Assembly (NCBI GenBank): GCA_965267405.1
Contig: OZ253954.1
Span: forward strand, 1,612,001-1,676,000
Source: JAPPOI01 sp028818055
GTDB taxonomy: Bacteria; Pseudomonadota; Alphaproteobacteria; Rhodobacterales; Rhodobacteraceae
Reading direction: 5' to 3'
Length of the DNA stretch: 64,000 nt
How positions within the stretch are numbered: position 1 is the stretch's first letter; each line of letters begins with the position of its first letter. The translations under genes and the position numbers were made by a program. Shown one piece after another: positions 24,127 through 32,206 of the stretch. A model generated the notes under the pieces. The model did not search any database. It was given only the letters and a program-made list of their open reading frames with translations, and had not been told where the DNA came from.

Positions 24127-24579
24127 TCAGTACATCTGAGCGATGCCTTTCAACGCAAGCCCGGCAATGCCTTCAAGCTTTGCGATTTCGTCCGATGTCA
24201 GCGGCCCACGATTGGTGTTTCGCGCACCCACAAACCATCGGGCAAACCCTTGCGTGGATTGGTAGTTAAGTTGGTTCAAATTCAATGACTCTCCACAGCA
24301 GGGAGTTTCGTGGCGGTGGAGATGAAAGCCATCTTCGCCATGCCAATCTTCATCCATCCAAGCATGCCACTGCTGATCAGAAATCTCTGCTGCGCATTTT
24401 GGGCAGGTGATGCGTTCGAAGTTTTCGCCGCAGTCAATGAACTGCAACTTGCCATAGTCTTTGACCCGCGCCTCATCTGTTCCGGCAAGAGACGCCAGTC
24501 CATCACGAAGTGCTGTGGTTGTATCCGGAAGTTCCGCCTTCGGGTCTGCTGGGATGACGACGAGGAAGTGGTCAGACAT
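24127..24579 (-). CDS. Hypothetical Cys/His-rich protein coupled to aroC
   Basis: A 150-residue soluble protein. A probable zinc site is formed by CPKC (about residues 59-62) with HLHRHETPCCGE (about 86-97). The N-terminus SDHFLVVIPADPKAELPD and the C-terminus GLALKGIAQMY flank it. I do not recognise a named family. The ATG overlaps the aroC stop (TGATG), so it is translated with chorismate synthase, and the MFS gene follows 4 bases later. The link with aroC may be purely organisational. Confidence 0.7.
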   Translation of the reverse strand: MSDHFLVVIPADPKAELPDTTTALRDGLASLAGTDEARVKDYGKLQFIDCGENFERITCPKCAAEISDQQWHAWMDEDWHGEDGFHLHRHETPCCGESLNLNQLNYQSTQGFARWFVGARNTNRGPLTSDEIAKLEGIAGLALKGIAQMY

Positions 24580-25679
24580 CAACCAATAGGTCCGCGTTCG
24601 CCGCCAGTCTGTGCGCGATCAAGCAGGATGTGGTCCAGTACCACGGCGGCAGCCATTGCTTCAGCAACGGGTACAGCGCGAATGCCAACGCATGGATCGT
24701 GGCGACCTTTCGTGATGATTTCCGTTGCCTCGCCCGACTTTGTGATCGTCTTGCGCGGTGTCAAAATGGACGACGTTGGTTTAACCGCAAACCGGACTAC
24801 AATGTCCTGTCCAGTTGAGATACCGCCCAAAATGCCGCCTGCATGGTTGGACGTGAACACTGGGCCCTCGGACCCCATCTCGATCTCGTCGGCATTCACG
24901 ACACCGGTCAGCTTTGCAGCTGCCATGCCTTCGCCAATCTCAACGCCCTTCACAGCGTTGATCGACATCATCGCAGCCGCCAGATCGGTATCCAACTTCG
25001 CGTAAATCGGCGCGCCAACTCCTGCCGGGCACCCCCGAACTGTCACTTCGATTGTTGCGCCGACCGACGAACCGTCTTTTCGCAAAGCATCCAGGTAATC
25101 TGCCCAATCTTCTGCTGCAGTGGCGTCGGGTGTCCAAAACGGGTTCTGTTCGATTGCGTTCCAATCGAACCGGGACCGGTCGATCTCTTTCTCTCCCATG
25201 CCAACCATGTACCCGGTGACTTGAACACTCGGGGCGATTTTGGCCAACGCCGCGCGCGCAACGCCGCCGGCGGCAACACGTGAGGCTGTTTCGCGGGCAG
25301 ACGACCTGCCACCGCCGCGATAGTCGCGAATGCCGTACTTCTGCCAATAGGTGATGTCGGCATGTCCAGGGCGGAACTTTTCGGCGATATCACCGTAGTC
25401 TTTCGACCTTTGATCGGTGTTGCGGATCATCAACTGGATCGGCGTTCCCGTTGTCACGCCCTCAAACACGCCAGACAGGATCTCAACCTCGTCCGCTTCG
25501 CGACGCTGTGTGGTGAATTTGTTCTGCCCGGGTTTGCGCTTGTCGAGCCAGACCTGCAGATCCGCTTCGGTTACCGGAACACCCGGTGGGCAGCCGTCAA
25601 CTGTCGCGCCCAAGGCAGGCCCGTGGCTTTCGCCCCATGTTGTGACACGAAACACATGCCCGTAGGTGTTGAAACTCAT
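24579..25679 (-). CDS. aroC: Chorismate synthase
   Basis: A 366-residue FMN-dependent enzyme converting EPSP to chorismate, the last common step to aromatic amino acids and folate. The N-terminus MSFNTYGHVFRVTTWGESHGPALGATVDGCPPG is diagnostic, followed by RREADEVEILSGVFEG, RPGHADITYWQKYGIRDYRGGGRSSARET, SNHAGGILGGISTGQDIVVRFAVKPTSSI, and RHDPCVGIRAVPVAEAM at the C-terminus. All His and Arg residues of the active site appear present. ATG 25679 gives the family start; the frame runs on to 25769 without similarity. Confidence 0.97.
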   Translation of the reverse strand: MSFNTYGHVFRVTTWGESHGPALGATVDGCPPGVPVTEADLQVWLDKRKPGQNKFTTQRREADEVEILSGVFEGVTTGTPIQLMIRNTDQRSKDYGDIAEKFRPGHADITYWQKYGIRDYRGGGRSSARETASRVAAGGVARAALAKIAPSVQVTGYMVGMGEKEIDRSRFDWNAIEQNPFWTPDATAAEDWADYLDALRKDGSSVGATIEVTVRGCPAGVGAPIYAKLDTDLAAAMMSINAVKGVEIGEGMAAAKLTGVVNADEIEMGSEGPVFTSNHAGGILGGISTGQDIVVRFAVKPTSSILTPRKTITKSGEATEIITKGRHDPCVGIRAVPVAEAMAAAVVLDHILLDRAQTGGERGPIG

Positions 25680-25765
25680 GAACGCGCTCCCGCTTGATCG
25701 AACCCGGCTTAGCGGTGGCGCGTTGGCTTGCCAAGATCCCGCGGTGGAATGAAGCCAACAATGTT

Positions 25766-25797
25766 GCACGAGGCGCGTCGTAAACTACGCCCCGTGC
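25766..25797 (-). terminator. Long hairpin after the DUF4242 gene, possible terminator
   Basis: On the minus strand GCACGGGGCGT pairs with GCGCCTCGTGC around a loop of about 10 bases: 11 pairs including G-T wobbles. It begins 17 bases after the DUF4242 stop and ends about 87 bases before aroC. The following bases (AACATTGTT) are only weakly T-rich, so termination is likely but not certain. Confidence 0.5.
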
Positions 25798-25814
25798 CCG
25801 GGAGGAAATCTAGC

Positions 25815-26399
25815 TCAATGCGAAGATTGCTGAACCGGGGTGATCTTACCGATGGGTGCACCAGCCAGTGCACCATGTTCACGCAAAGTATCACTCGAAT
25901 CTGCGCGATAGACGCAATAGGTGCCTTCGTTCGTCAGATATGAGTGGTCCCACTCAATGGTGTCGCCCAACTTTTCGATGGCGGCATTCGAGTTCTGCGA
26001 GATCTTTTGTTTCTTCTCCAATCCAAAGAAACCGACACCCGGGATAGGGCGCTCGATCACGAAGACTTGGTGACCCTCGCGGGGCATGTCACCGGCCGCC
26101 TCACCGCCTCCGACGGTAGGTGAGTTTACAAACAGGACTTCCGAGATCTTTTCGACCTCAAGCGACGCTGATGCGATCATGGTCTCAAGCGCGTCCTGAG
26201 TGTCGGCAGAGAAAACCGCATATGAATCCGGCCCCGCCGAAAACGTTTCATCCAAAGATACCGCGTGAGCACTCAATAGACTTTGTGAAGGTGGGTTCAG
26301 CGGTTCGTTGAGTTCTACGACGAATTGCCCGGCATTGGCGGCATTCGCGCTTGCAAGAATCGCAGCACTGATCACTGCGCTGGTGAGAAAGTTGGTCAT
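25815..26399 (-). CDS. Secreted DUF4242 protein (SCO4226-type nickel-binding fold)
   Basis: A 194-residue protein with a Sec signal peptide (MTNFLTSAVISAAILASANAANA, cleavage near 24). The mature part appears to hold two ferredoxin-like units. The second, DTIEWDHSYLTNEGTYCVYRADSSDTLREHG (about 145-185), is the DUF4242 signature. The first (FVVELNEPL...ETMIASAS) is more diverged. Streptomyces SCO4226 of this family binds nickel; whether this one does is unknown. AGGAGG precedes the ATG at 26399. It is divergent from the CadC-like regulator gene, a natural candidate for its control. Confidence 0.8.
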   Translation of the reverse strand: MTNFLTSAVISAAILASANAANAGQFVVELNEPLNPPSQSLLSAHAVSLDETFSAGPDSYAVFSADTQDALETMIASASLEVEKISEVLFVNSPTVGGGEAAGDMPREGHQVFVIERPIPGVGFFGLEKKQKISQNSNAAIEKLGDTIEWDHSYLTNEGTYCVYRADSSDTLREHGALAGAPIGKITPVQQSSH

Positions 26400-26493
26400 A
26401 AGGCCTCCTCCTATACTATACGTATCATGGTTAGTTTCGCCAAAAGTGCTCTTGGCTCGCGCAAGGTTCGGTGATCGGTGTGGAAAGTCCTGA

Positions 26494-28125
26494 ATGAGAC
26501 ACGAAAAAAATACGAAATCGCGAAATTGGATCGCGGTTGGCACGTGTTTTTTTGACGTCGAAAGTGCTGTTTTACAGGATGAATCCGGCAAAGAGCTTCG
26601 GCTGCGACATCAATCCGGGAAAGTTCTTGGTGTTTTGGCGCGCGCAGCCAACGAGGTCGTGGCGAAGGATGATATCGTTGAACAGGTTTGGGGCGGCATC
26701 GCCACGACGGACGACTCACTGGTGCAATGCATCGCCGATATCCGCAGGCTCGTCGGGCGTGATGCCATCGAAACTATTCCAAAAACCGGATACCGGCTGA
26801 ACGCCAGTCCTGTTGAAAGCCACAAGGGTCCAGTCACAAAAAATGCCAGGGCAGCAATTGTCGCAGTCTGTGCTTTGCTTCTGGTTGGTATCGGTTGGTG
26901 GTCGTTCTTCGGCGAAAACGAAACCAACCCTCAGGACAACGCGGTTGTTCCGCCTCCAATTCTGGCAGGCCAAACGCTGGCCGTATTGCCTTTCATCCAC
27001 TTGGGTCAGGAAGATGAGCTTCGGTTCTTCACGTCAGGACTAAGCGAAGACTTGACGACGTCGCTTGCGAAAGTCGCCGATCTGACAGTCATTGCCCCCG
27101 GTTCAAGTTTTGATTTTCCCGATGCTGAAAGCGGTTTCCGCAGGATCGCCGAAGACCTGAATGTCCGTTACTTGGTACGTGGAACGGTTCGTCACCACGA
27201 TAACTGGGTCCGGATCAACGTCTCGCTGATAGACGCTGTATCGAACGCAAATCTTTGGGCCGAAAGTTACGACCGAGATCGTGCCGACCCATTCGATGTC
27301 CAACAAGATGTGACTCGTCGAATTGTCGGCGCACTATCGTTGGAACTGGACGTCGACGCGAGCGTAGCAACCCGGGTTGAGCCGGATGCCTTTTACATGC
27401 TGCTGAAGGGAATGGAGAAGCTCCGTCAACATTCAGCAACTGCAAATCTCGAGGCGCGGCAGTTTTTCGAACAAGCAGTAGCGTTGGATCCTGACTATGC
27501 GCGCGGTCATGCAAACATTGCAGTGACTTATGGTCGTGAAACCGTTTTGGCGCGGCCAGAGCAAGTATCGCGGGCGCAGATCGAGAAAGGACTGCAGGCT
27601 GCCGTGACGGCCATCCAGCTAGATCCTGAAATTCCGCACGCCTATCTCGCCGTAGGGGTGCTGAATTTGGCCTTGGGTGCGCATGATAACGCTATGGCCG
27701 CGGCGCGCCACGCGATCAGGCTCGATCCTAACTTTGCTGAAGGCTACGCGCTTCTTGCCGAAGCGAGTGTGCTTGGTGGCGACTTGGCAGAAGGACAGGT
27801 GGCGATCCAGCGGGCTAAGCGCCTCCATCCGCATCACTCATTCTACTATGATTGGCTCGAAGGCCAGATCTTGTTTCATCAAGAGGACTTTCCAGGGGCT
27901 ATTGAGCTTTTTGAAACTGTGGAAGCTGAAAACCCCGGCAACCTACTCAATCTCATCGCGATGATGGCGGCCTTCTCGCACGTCACAGATTCTACCGGGG
28001 TCGATAGGGTTCGTGAGCGGATCGATCTTGTTGCACCGGACATTGACTGGAATGAAGCAGCAGACCGGTTCGGCTATTCGGTTTCCAATCGCACACAGCG
28101 GATCGCCTCGGGTCTGGAAAGCTAG
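26494..28125 (+). CDS. Membrane-bound winged-helix regulator with TolB-like and TPR domains
   Basis: A 543-residue one-component regulator. The N-terminal OmpR-type winged helix (about 10-105: RLRHQSGKVLGVLARAANEVVAKDDIVEQVWGG then IETIPKTGYRL) is cytoplasmic. One membrane helix follows (about 117-138). The periplasmic part begins with a TolB-like/adenylate-cyclase-associated domain (LAVLPFIHLGQEDELRFFTSGLSEDLTTSLAK, about 165-290) and ends in several TPR units (about 300-490). This is CadC/HilA-like architecture, in which an outside signal alters DNA binding without a kinase. It is divergent from the secreted DUF4242 gene, with only 94 bp between starts. Confidence 0.87.
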   Translation: MRHEKNTKSRNWIAVGTCFFDVESAVLQDESGKELRLRHQSGKVLGVLARAANEVVAKDDIVEQVWGGIATTDDSLVQCIADIRRLVGRDAIETIPKTGYRLNASPVESHKGPVTKNARAAIVAVCALLLVGIGWWSFFGENETNPQDNAVVPPPILAGQTLAVLPFIHLGQEDELRFFTSGLSEDLTTSLAKVADLTVIAPGSSFDFPDAESGFRRIAEDLNVRYLVRGTVRHHDNWVRINVSLIDAVSNANLWAESYDRDRADPFDVQQDVTRRIVGALSLELDVDASVATRVEPDAFYMLLKGMEKLRQHSATANLEARQFFEQAVALDPDYARGHANIAVTYGRETVLARPEQVSRAQIEKGLQAAVTAIQLDPEIPHAYLAVGVLNLALGAHDNAMAAARHAIRLDPNFAEGYALLAEASVLGGDLAEGQVAIQRAKRLHPHHSFYYDWLEGQILFHQEDFPGAIELFETVEAENPGNLLNLIAMMAAFSHVTDSTGVDRVRERIDLVAPDIDWNEAADRFGYSVSNRTQRIASGLES

Positions 28126-28156
28126 ACGCACGCTCAAGCGCTGGGTTTTCGGCACC

Positions 28157-28185
28157 TTGCGCCCATCTTTGACCCAACATATACA
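28157..28185 (+). promoter_or_regulatory. Promoter of the thiBPQ operon
   Basis: TTGCGC (28157-28162), 17-base spacer, TATACA (28180-28185). Transcription would begin near 28192, at the first paired bases of the TPP riboswitch. Confidence 0.6.
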
Positions 28186-28189
28186 AACC

Positions 28190-28276
28190 GCACCTCGGGG
28201 TGGCCGACATGGCCTGAGATGCACGCAAGTGCGGACCCGTAGAACCTGAACCGGTTAACACCGGCGGAGGGAAGGT
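28190..28276 (+). promoter_or_regulatory. TPP riboswitch (THI element)
   Basis: The conserved pieces are in order: CACCTCGGGGTG region opening the P1/P2 stems, GGCCTGAGATGC with the invariant CUGAGA, then ACCCGTAGAACCTGAACC and GGTTAACACCGGCGGAGGGAAG. It precedes thiB by about 48 bases. Binding of thiamine diphosphate represses thiamine-uptake genes in this class; whether by termination or Shine-Dalgarno blocking cannot be told by eye. Confidence 0.96.
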
Positions 28277-28323
28277 GACGCACTTCTCACCCAACTTCCG
28301 CCCGTCGAAAGAAGGAACGAGAG

Positions 28324-29307
28324 ATGCGAACCTCAATTCTTGCGGCAGGGCTAATGGCAGCAACTTCGGCAATGGCCGACACGCCAGTTCTGACCGTATA
28401 CACCTATGACAGCTTTGTTTCTGACTGGGGTCCCGGACCTGCAGTGGAAGAGGCATTTGAAGCCGTCTGCGAATGCGACCTGCAACTTGTCGGAGCAGGA
28501 GACGGAGCCGCGCTGTTGGCCCGCATAAAACTCGAAGGCACGCGAAGCGACGCCGATATCGTATTGGGGCTGGATACAAACCTGACCTCTGCTGCAGCGG
28601 ATACTGGTTTGTTTGCGCCGCATGGCCAGTCGCCTGAAGGCCTCGCGTTGCCCGTTGAGTGGGACGATACGAATTTCCTGCCGTATGACTGGGGTTATTT
28701 TGCGTTCGTTCACAATGCGGACATGGAAAGTGCTCCGACCAACTTTGAGGAACTGGCCGCTAGCAACGCAAAGATCGTCATCCAAGACCCACGTTCTTCC
28801 ACGCCGGGGCTCGGATTATTGCTGTGGGTGAAAAACGCCTACGGCGACAATGCACCAGCCATTTGGGAAGGCCTGGCCGACAACGTCGTCACGGTGACGC
28901 CGGGGTGGTCAGAAGCCTATGGGTTATTTCTTGAAGGCGAGGCCGACATGGTCCTTTCTTACACGACTTCGCCGGCCTATCACCTGATCGCTGAAGAAGA
29001 CGCGTCGAAGACGTCGGCCGCATTCAGCGAAGGTCATTACATGCAGATTGAAGTTGCGGGCAAACTGGCGTCCAGCGATCAAACCGATCTTGCCGATCAA
29101 TTCCTGTCTTTCATGATGTCCGATGCATTCCAGTCGATCATCCCAACGACCAACTGGATGTTTCCAGCCGTGACTCCGGCCGGAGGCCTTCCAACAGGTT
29201 TTGAGACACTGGTTTCACCGGACAAGGCTCTGATCTTTTCTGCCGACGATGCAGCGCAAGTTCGCGACGCCGCGCTTGAAGAATGGCTGACCGCACTCAG
29301 CCAATAG
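28324..29307 (+). CDS. thiB: Thiamine ABC transporter, substrate-binding protein
   Basis: A 327-residue periplasmic binding protein with a Sec signal (about 1-18, ending TSAMA). The mature part starts DTPVLTVYTYDSFVSDWGPGPAVEEAFEA, the ThiB/TbpA type of start, and includes NFLPYDWGYFAFVHN and DPRSSTPGLGLLLW. It captures thiamine and its phosphates and delivers them to ThiPQ. It overlaps thiP by 25 bases and lies under the TPP riboswitch, which makes the assignment firm. Confidence 0.95.
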   Translation: MRTSILAAGLMAATSAMADTPVLTVYTYDSFVSDWGPGPAVEEAFEAVCECDLQLVGAGDGAALLARIKLEGTRSDADIVLGLDTNLTSAAADTGLFAPHGQSPEGLALPVEWDDTNFLPYDWGYFAFVHNADMESAPTNFEELAASNAKIVIQDPRSSTPGLGLLLWVKNAYGDNAPAIWEGLADNVVTVTPGWSEAYGLFLEGEADMVLSYTTSPAYHLIAEEDASKTSAAFSEGHYMQIEVAGKLASSDQTDLADQFLSFMMSDAFQSIIPTTNWMFPAVTPAGGLPTGFETLVSPDKALIFSADDAAQVRDAALEEWLTALSQ

Positions 29308-30848
29308 GTCCTGCTGGATGGACTGGGATTGCCGCCGCGGCCGCAATCCCAGTCCTCATTCTGGCGACCGTGCTTGCCTTGGTGTCACAAGCTGAAGGCG
29401 GACGCGGTCTTTCTGCGGCGGATTGGGCTGCCATCCGCTTCACGCTTTGGCAGGCGGCTGCCTCTTCGCTCATAAGCATACTCTTGGCGATCCCATTGGC
29501 CCGCGCTTTGGCCCGCCGACAATTCGTGGGCCGGGGTCTCATGGTCACATTGCTCGGGGCACCATTTCTGCTGCCGGTCATCGTTGCCATCTTTGGATTA
29601 ATCGCCGTTTTTGGGCGCAACGGCATCCTGAACACCGCCTTGGAAGCGTTTGGTCTACCGCAAGTCAGCATCTATGGCGCACACGGTGTGATTTTGGCGC
29701 ATGTCTTTTTCAACCTGCCACTTGCCGCCAGATTGATACTACAGGGCTGGTCAAGCATCCCGTCCGAGCGCTTTCGATTGGCGGCCAGTCTGGGCATGTC
29801 TCCAGGTGCCGTTCAACGCCATCTTGAATGGCCGATGCTGCAACGCGTGGTTCCCGGCGCGTTCCTGGTCATCTTCGTGATTTGTACAACGTCGTTTGCC
29901 GTTGCCCTCACACTAGGTGGCGGGCCCCGGGCCACGACGGTCGAGCTTGCGATCTATCAAGCCCTGCGGTTCGAGTTTGATCTAACTCGTGCAGCGGTAC
30001 TTTCGATGATCCAGCTTGCGATCACCGGCTCCGTGGCGCTTGTGGCATTGCGGCACCTCGCGCGGCCAGGCTTCGGCGCGGGTCTAAATCGCCCAATACA
30101 GCGTTGGGACGCAGACGGATCAACCCTGATCGGAATCGACACACTCGCGATTGCCTCAGCCGCGCTTTTCCTCCTGACACCGATCCTGATGGTTGTTTTG
30201 AACGGCGCGTTGGGTCTTTTCACCTTGCCCGAACCTGTTTGGCGTGCGGCAGGACGATCGATTGCCGTTGCGTTTGCTTCGACCTGCCTTGTCGTTGCTT
30301 CGGCGTTGGTTATGGCCGAAGCCAGTACGCGATTGCGTGGCAACTGGTCGATCGGGATCGAGGCCTCAGCGCTTCTCGCCATTGCGGCCTCACCTTTGGT
30401 TGTAGGCACGGGGCTGTTCATCCTGATCTTTCCCTTCGCAAGTCCCGGCGATCTTGCGTTGCCGGTCACCGTTTTGGTCAATGCCTTCGTCACACTTCCG
30501 TTTGCGCTTAGGGCATTGTTGCCGGCTCGAAAGTCTACAGAGGAAGACTTTGGGCGCCTTGCAGCCATGCTGAATCTGACCGGTTTGGCCAAGTTTCGGG
30601 TCATGGTACTGCCGCGCCTTCGCGCGCCTCTTGGCTTTGCGGCGGGCCTCGCCGCCGCTCTGTCCATGGGCGATCTCGGCGTCATTGCGCTTTTCGCTGA
30701 TCCGAATGGCGGTACATTGCCATTGCAAATCTTCCGCCTGATGGGGGCGTATCGAATGGATGACGCCGCGGCTGCATCAGTTCTTTTGTTAATACTGAGT
30801 TTTGCGGCATTTGCCGTTTTCGACCGTTGGGGGCAACGCGGTGCTTAG
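29283..30848 (+). CDS. thiP: Thiamine ABC transporter permease
   Basis: A 521-residue fused permease with two binding-protein-dependent transport modules and about twelve helices. The first EAA-type loop is in RLAASLGMSPGAVQRHLEWPML (about 165), the second in GRLAAMLNLTGLAKFRVMVLPRL (about 425). The protein begins inside the thiB coding region and ends overlapping thiQ by 8 bases. Together with ThiB and ThiQ it imports thiamine. Confidence 0.95.
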   Translation: MADRTQPIGPAGWTGIAAAAAIPVLILATVLALVSQAEGGRGLSAADWAAIRFTLWQAAASSLISILLAIPLARALARRQFVGRGLMVTLLGAPFLLPVIVAIFGLIAVFGRNGILNTALEAFGLPQVSIYGAHGVILAHVFFNLPLAARLILQGWSSIPSERFRLAASLGMSPGAVQRHLEWPMLQRVVPGAFLVIFVICTTSFAVALTLGGGPRATTVELAIYQALRFEFDLTRAAVLSMIQLAITGSVALVALRHLARPGFGAGLNRPIQRWDADGSTLIGIDTLAIASAALFLLTPILMVVLNGALGLFTLPEPVWRAAGRSIAVAFASTCLVVASALVMAEASTRLRGNWSIGIEASALLAIAASPLVVGTGLFILIFPFASPGDLALPVTVLVNAFVTLPFALRALLPARKSTEEDFGRLAAMLNLTGLAKFRVMVLPRLRAPLGFAAGLAAALSMGDLGVIALFADPNGGTLPLQIFRLMGAYRMDDAAAASVLLLILSFAAFAVFDRWGQRGA

Positions 30849-31527
30849 TCTTGAGCAAATCAAATTCTTGCGGGGTGAATTTTCCCTGACCGCGAATTGG
30901 TCGATCGAGGCGGGTGCACGCGTCGCTGTGGTTGGTCCGTCAGGTGGCGGCAAATCCACCTTGTTGTCCTTGATTTCTGGTTTCGACGTTCCGGCCAGTG
31001 GCGCTGTGAAATGGAAGGACAAAAATCTGGGCGGTGTGCTCCCCGGCGAACGACCCATCGCCATGATCTTTCAGGACAACAACCTATTCCCGCACCTTGA
31101 TATCGAAACCAACGTTGCCTTGGGGCGCGATCCGGCCGCGCGTCCGTCTGCAGGCGCTCGTGATGAAGCGCGAACGGCGCTGGCCAGCGTCGGTTTGGAA
31201 GGGATGGGCACGCGTTACCCGTCTGAATTGTCGGGGGGACAACAAGGACGAGCCGCTCTGGCGCGTGTGCTACTGACTCACAAACCGTTGGTCCTTTTGG
31301 ACGAGCCCTTTGCTGCGCTAGGACCGGCGCTGCGGGTTGAGATGCTCGATCTGGTGAACACAATCCTACCCGATGCAACGATCATCATGGTCTCGCATGA
31401 TCCAAACGATGCAAAGCACTGGGCAACTCACGTGGTGTTCGTTGACGATGGTATCGCGTCGCCACCGTTGCCGACCGCCGAGTTCTTTCAAAACCCAAGT
31501 CCCGCGGTTCAGAACTATCTGGCCTAG
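30841..31527 (+). CDS. thiQ: Thiamine ABC transporter ATP-binding protein
   Basis: A 228-residue ABC ATPase. Walker A is GPSGGGKSTLL (about 30), the signature is YPSELSGGQQGRAALARVL, Walker B is PLVLLDEPFA and the switch His is in MVSHDPND. The start is GTG 30841, overlapping thiP by 8 bases; the frame opens earlier inside thiP. It drives thiamine uptake. Its stop overlaps the convergent arfB stop by 4 bp. Confidence 0.95.
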   Translation: MLSLEQIKFLRGEFSLTANWSIEAGARVAVVGPSGGGKSTLLSLISGFDVPASGAVKWKDKNLGGVLPGERPIAMIFQDNNLFPHLDIETNVALGRDPAARPSAGARDEARTALASVGLEGMGTRYPSELSGGQQGRAALARVLLTHKPLVLLDEPFAALGPALRVEMLDLVNTILPDATIIMVSHDPNDAKHWATHVVFVDDGIASPPLPTAEFFQNPSPAVQNYLA

Positions 31528-31943
31528 CCCTGATCAGTCGGCTTCTGTCGCAACGCCTTAACAGCTCCACGTTGCTTCTTGGCATCCAATCGCTTGCGCT
31601 TCTGATTCAGTGAGACCCGGGTCTTCAATCGCTTCTTCGGGGTCTCGGTCGCGCGTTTGATAAGGGCTGCCAATCGCTCACGCGCGATTTCTCTGTTGCG
31701 AGCCTGGCTGCGGTGTTCGTCGACTTGAATGACCACTGCGCCGTCCTTGGTCCACCGCCGTCCGGCGAGCTTTTGCAGGCGACGTTTCACCGGATCAGGC
31801 AGGTTGGGTGATCTGGATGCCTCGAACCGAAGCTCGACCGCTGAATTCACCTTATTCACGTTCTGCCCGCCGGGTCCCGATGAGCGCATGAAATGTTCGG
31901 TCAGTTCCCAGTCTTCAATTTCGATGTTCGGCGTGACGCGCAT
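31524..31943 (-). CDS. arfB: Alternative ribosome-rescue factor ArfB (YaeJ-like)
   Basis: A 139-residue release-factor-like protein. The catalytic domain has MRSSGPGGQNVNKVNSAVELRF with the GGQ motif (about 25-29) that hydrolyses peptidyl-tRNA. The C-terminal tail is Lys/Arg-rich (KKRLKTRVSLNQKRKRLDAKKQRG...), which in YaeJ enters the empty mRNA channel of stalled ribosomes. ATG 31943 gives the usual short N-terminus. No Shine-Dalgarno is visible before it, because an intrinsic terminator ends only about 8 bases upstream. Expression therefore appears to depend on read-through of that terminator or on an unusual initiation. Confidence 0.92.
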   Translation of the reverse strand: MRVTPNIEIEDWELTEHFMRSSGPGGQNVNKVNSAVELRFEASRSPNLPDPVKRRLQKLAGRRWTKDGAVVIQVDEHRSQARNREIARERLAALIKRATETPKKRLKTRVSLNQKRKRLDAKKQRGAVKALRQKPTDQG

Positions 31944-31950
31944 GGATTTT

Positions 31951-31983
31951 CTATAAAAGAAGGGCCGCTGATAAGCGACCCTT
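31951..31983 (-). terminator. Intrinsic terminator directly before arfB
   Basis: On the minus strand AAGGGTCGCT (31983-31974), loop TATC, AGCGGCCCTT (31969-31960), followed by CTTTTATAG. The stem is about 10 bp with one mismatch or wobble. It closes the upstream leader transcript rather than any annotated gene. Confidence 0.85.
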
Positions 31984-32068
31984 CCGAGGTTCTTGGAGAT
32001 GGGCCTGTTAGAGGTTGGCGGATGTAGCCAACGGCCCAATCAGGAATGTTTTGTCTTCGGGTCTGCCC

Positions 32069-32125
32069 TTAGACGACGGCCTCCCTGACTGTCCGGACAC
32101 CTCTCTCCAATATCGCTCTAGACAC
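32069..32125 (-). CDS. Putative 18-residue leader peptide before arfB
   Basis: GTG at 32125 opens an 18-codon ORF reading MSRAILERGVRTVREAVV, stop TAA at 32071-32069. AGGAGG (32138-32133) sits 7 bases before it, one of the best ribosome sites in the window. Three of its four Arg codons are AGA, AGA and AGG, which should be rare in a genome of this base composition; all four non-initiator Val codons are GTC. It contains a perfect 10-bp palindrome TGTCCGGACA. A role as a translation-sensing leader for arfB is inferred. Confidence 0.55.
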   Translation of the reverse strand: MSRAILERGVRTVREAVV

Positions 32126-32206
32126 TGGACCACCTCCTTTCGTTTGTTGCCGATGCTTAGGAGGTTGGCACAGATTTAGTGTCTGTCAACGAAAATCACG
32201 CTAGGT

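Larger units (their letters stand above)
31951..32190 (-). ncRNA. Candidate leader RNA / small RNA upstream of arfB
   Basis: The 263-bp gap between the VUT gene stop (32207) and arfB holds, in minus-strand order: TTGACA (32189-32184) as a possible -35 with only a weak -10 (AACCTC); a strong Shine-Dalgarno and 18-codon ORF; a nested hairpin (GGGCC...GGCCC enclosing GTTGGC...GCCAAC, about 32038-32002); and an intrinsic terminator (31983-31951). It looks like an attenuator leader or an independent small RNA with a coding part. I cannot match it to a known family. Confidence 0.6.

Noticed and set aside
29957..30685. 242-codon minus-strand frame within thiP
   Set aside because: Antisense to thiP; low-complexity Ala/Arg shadow of codon third-position bias.
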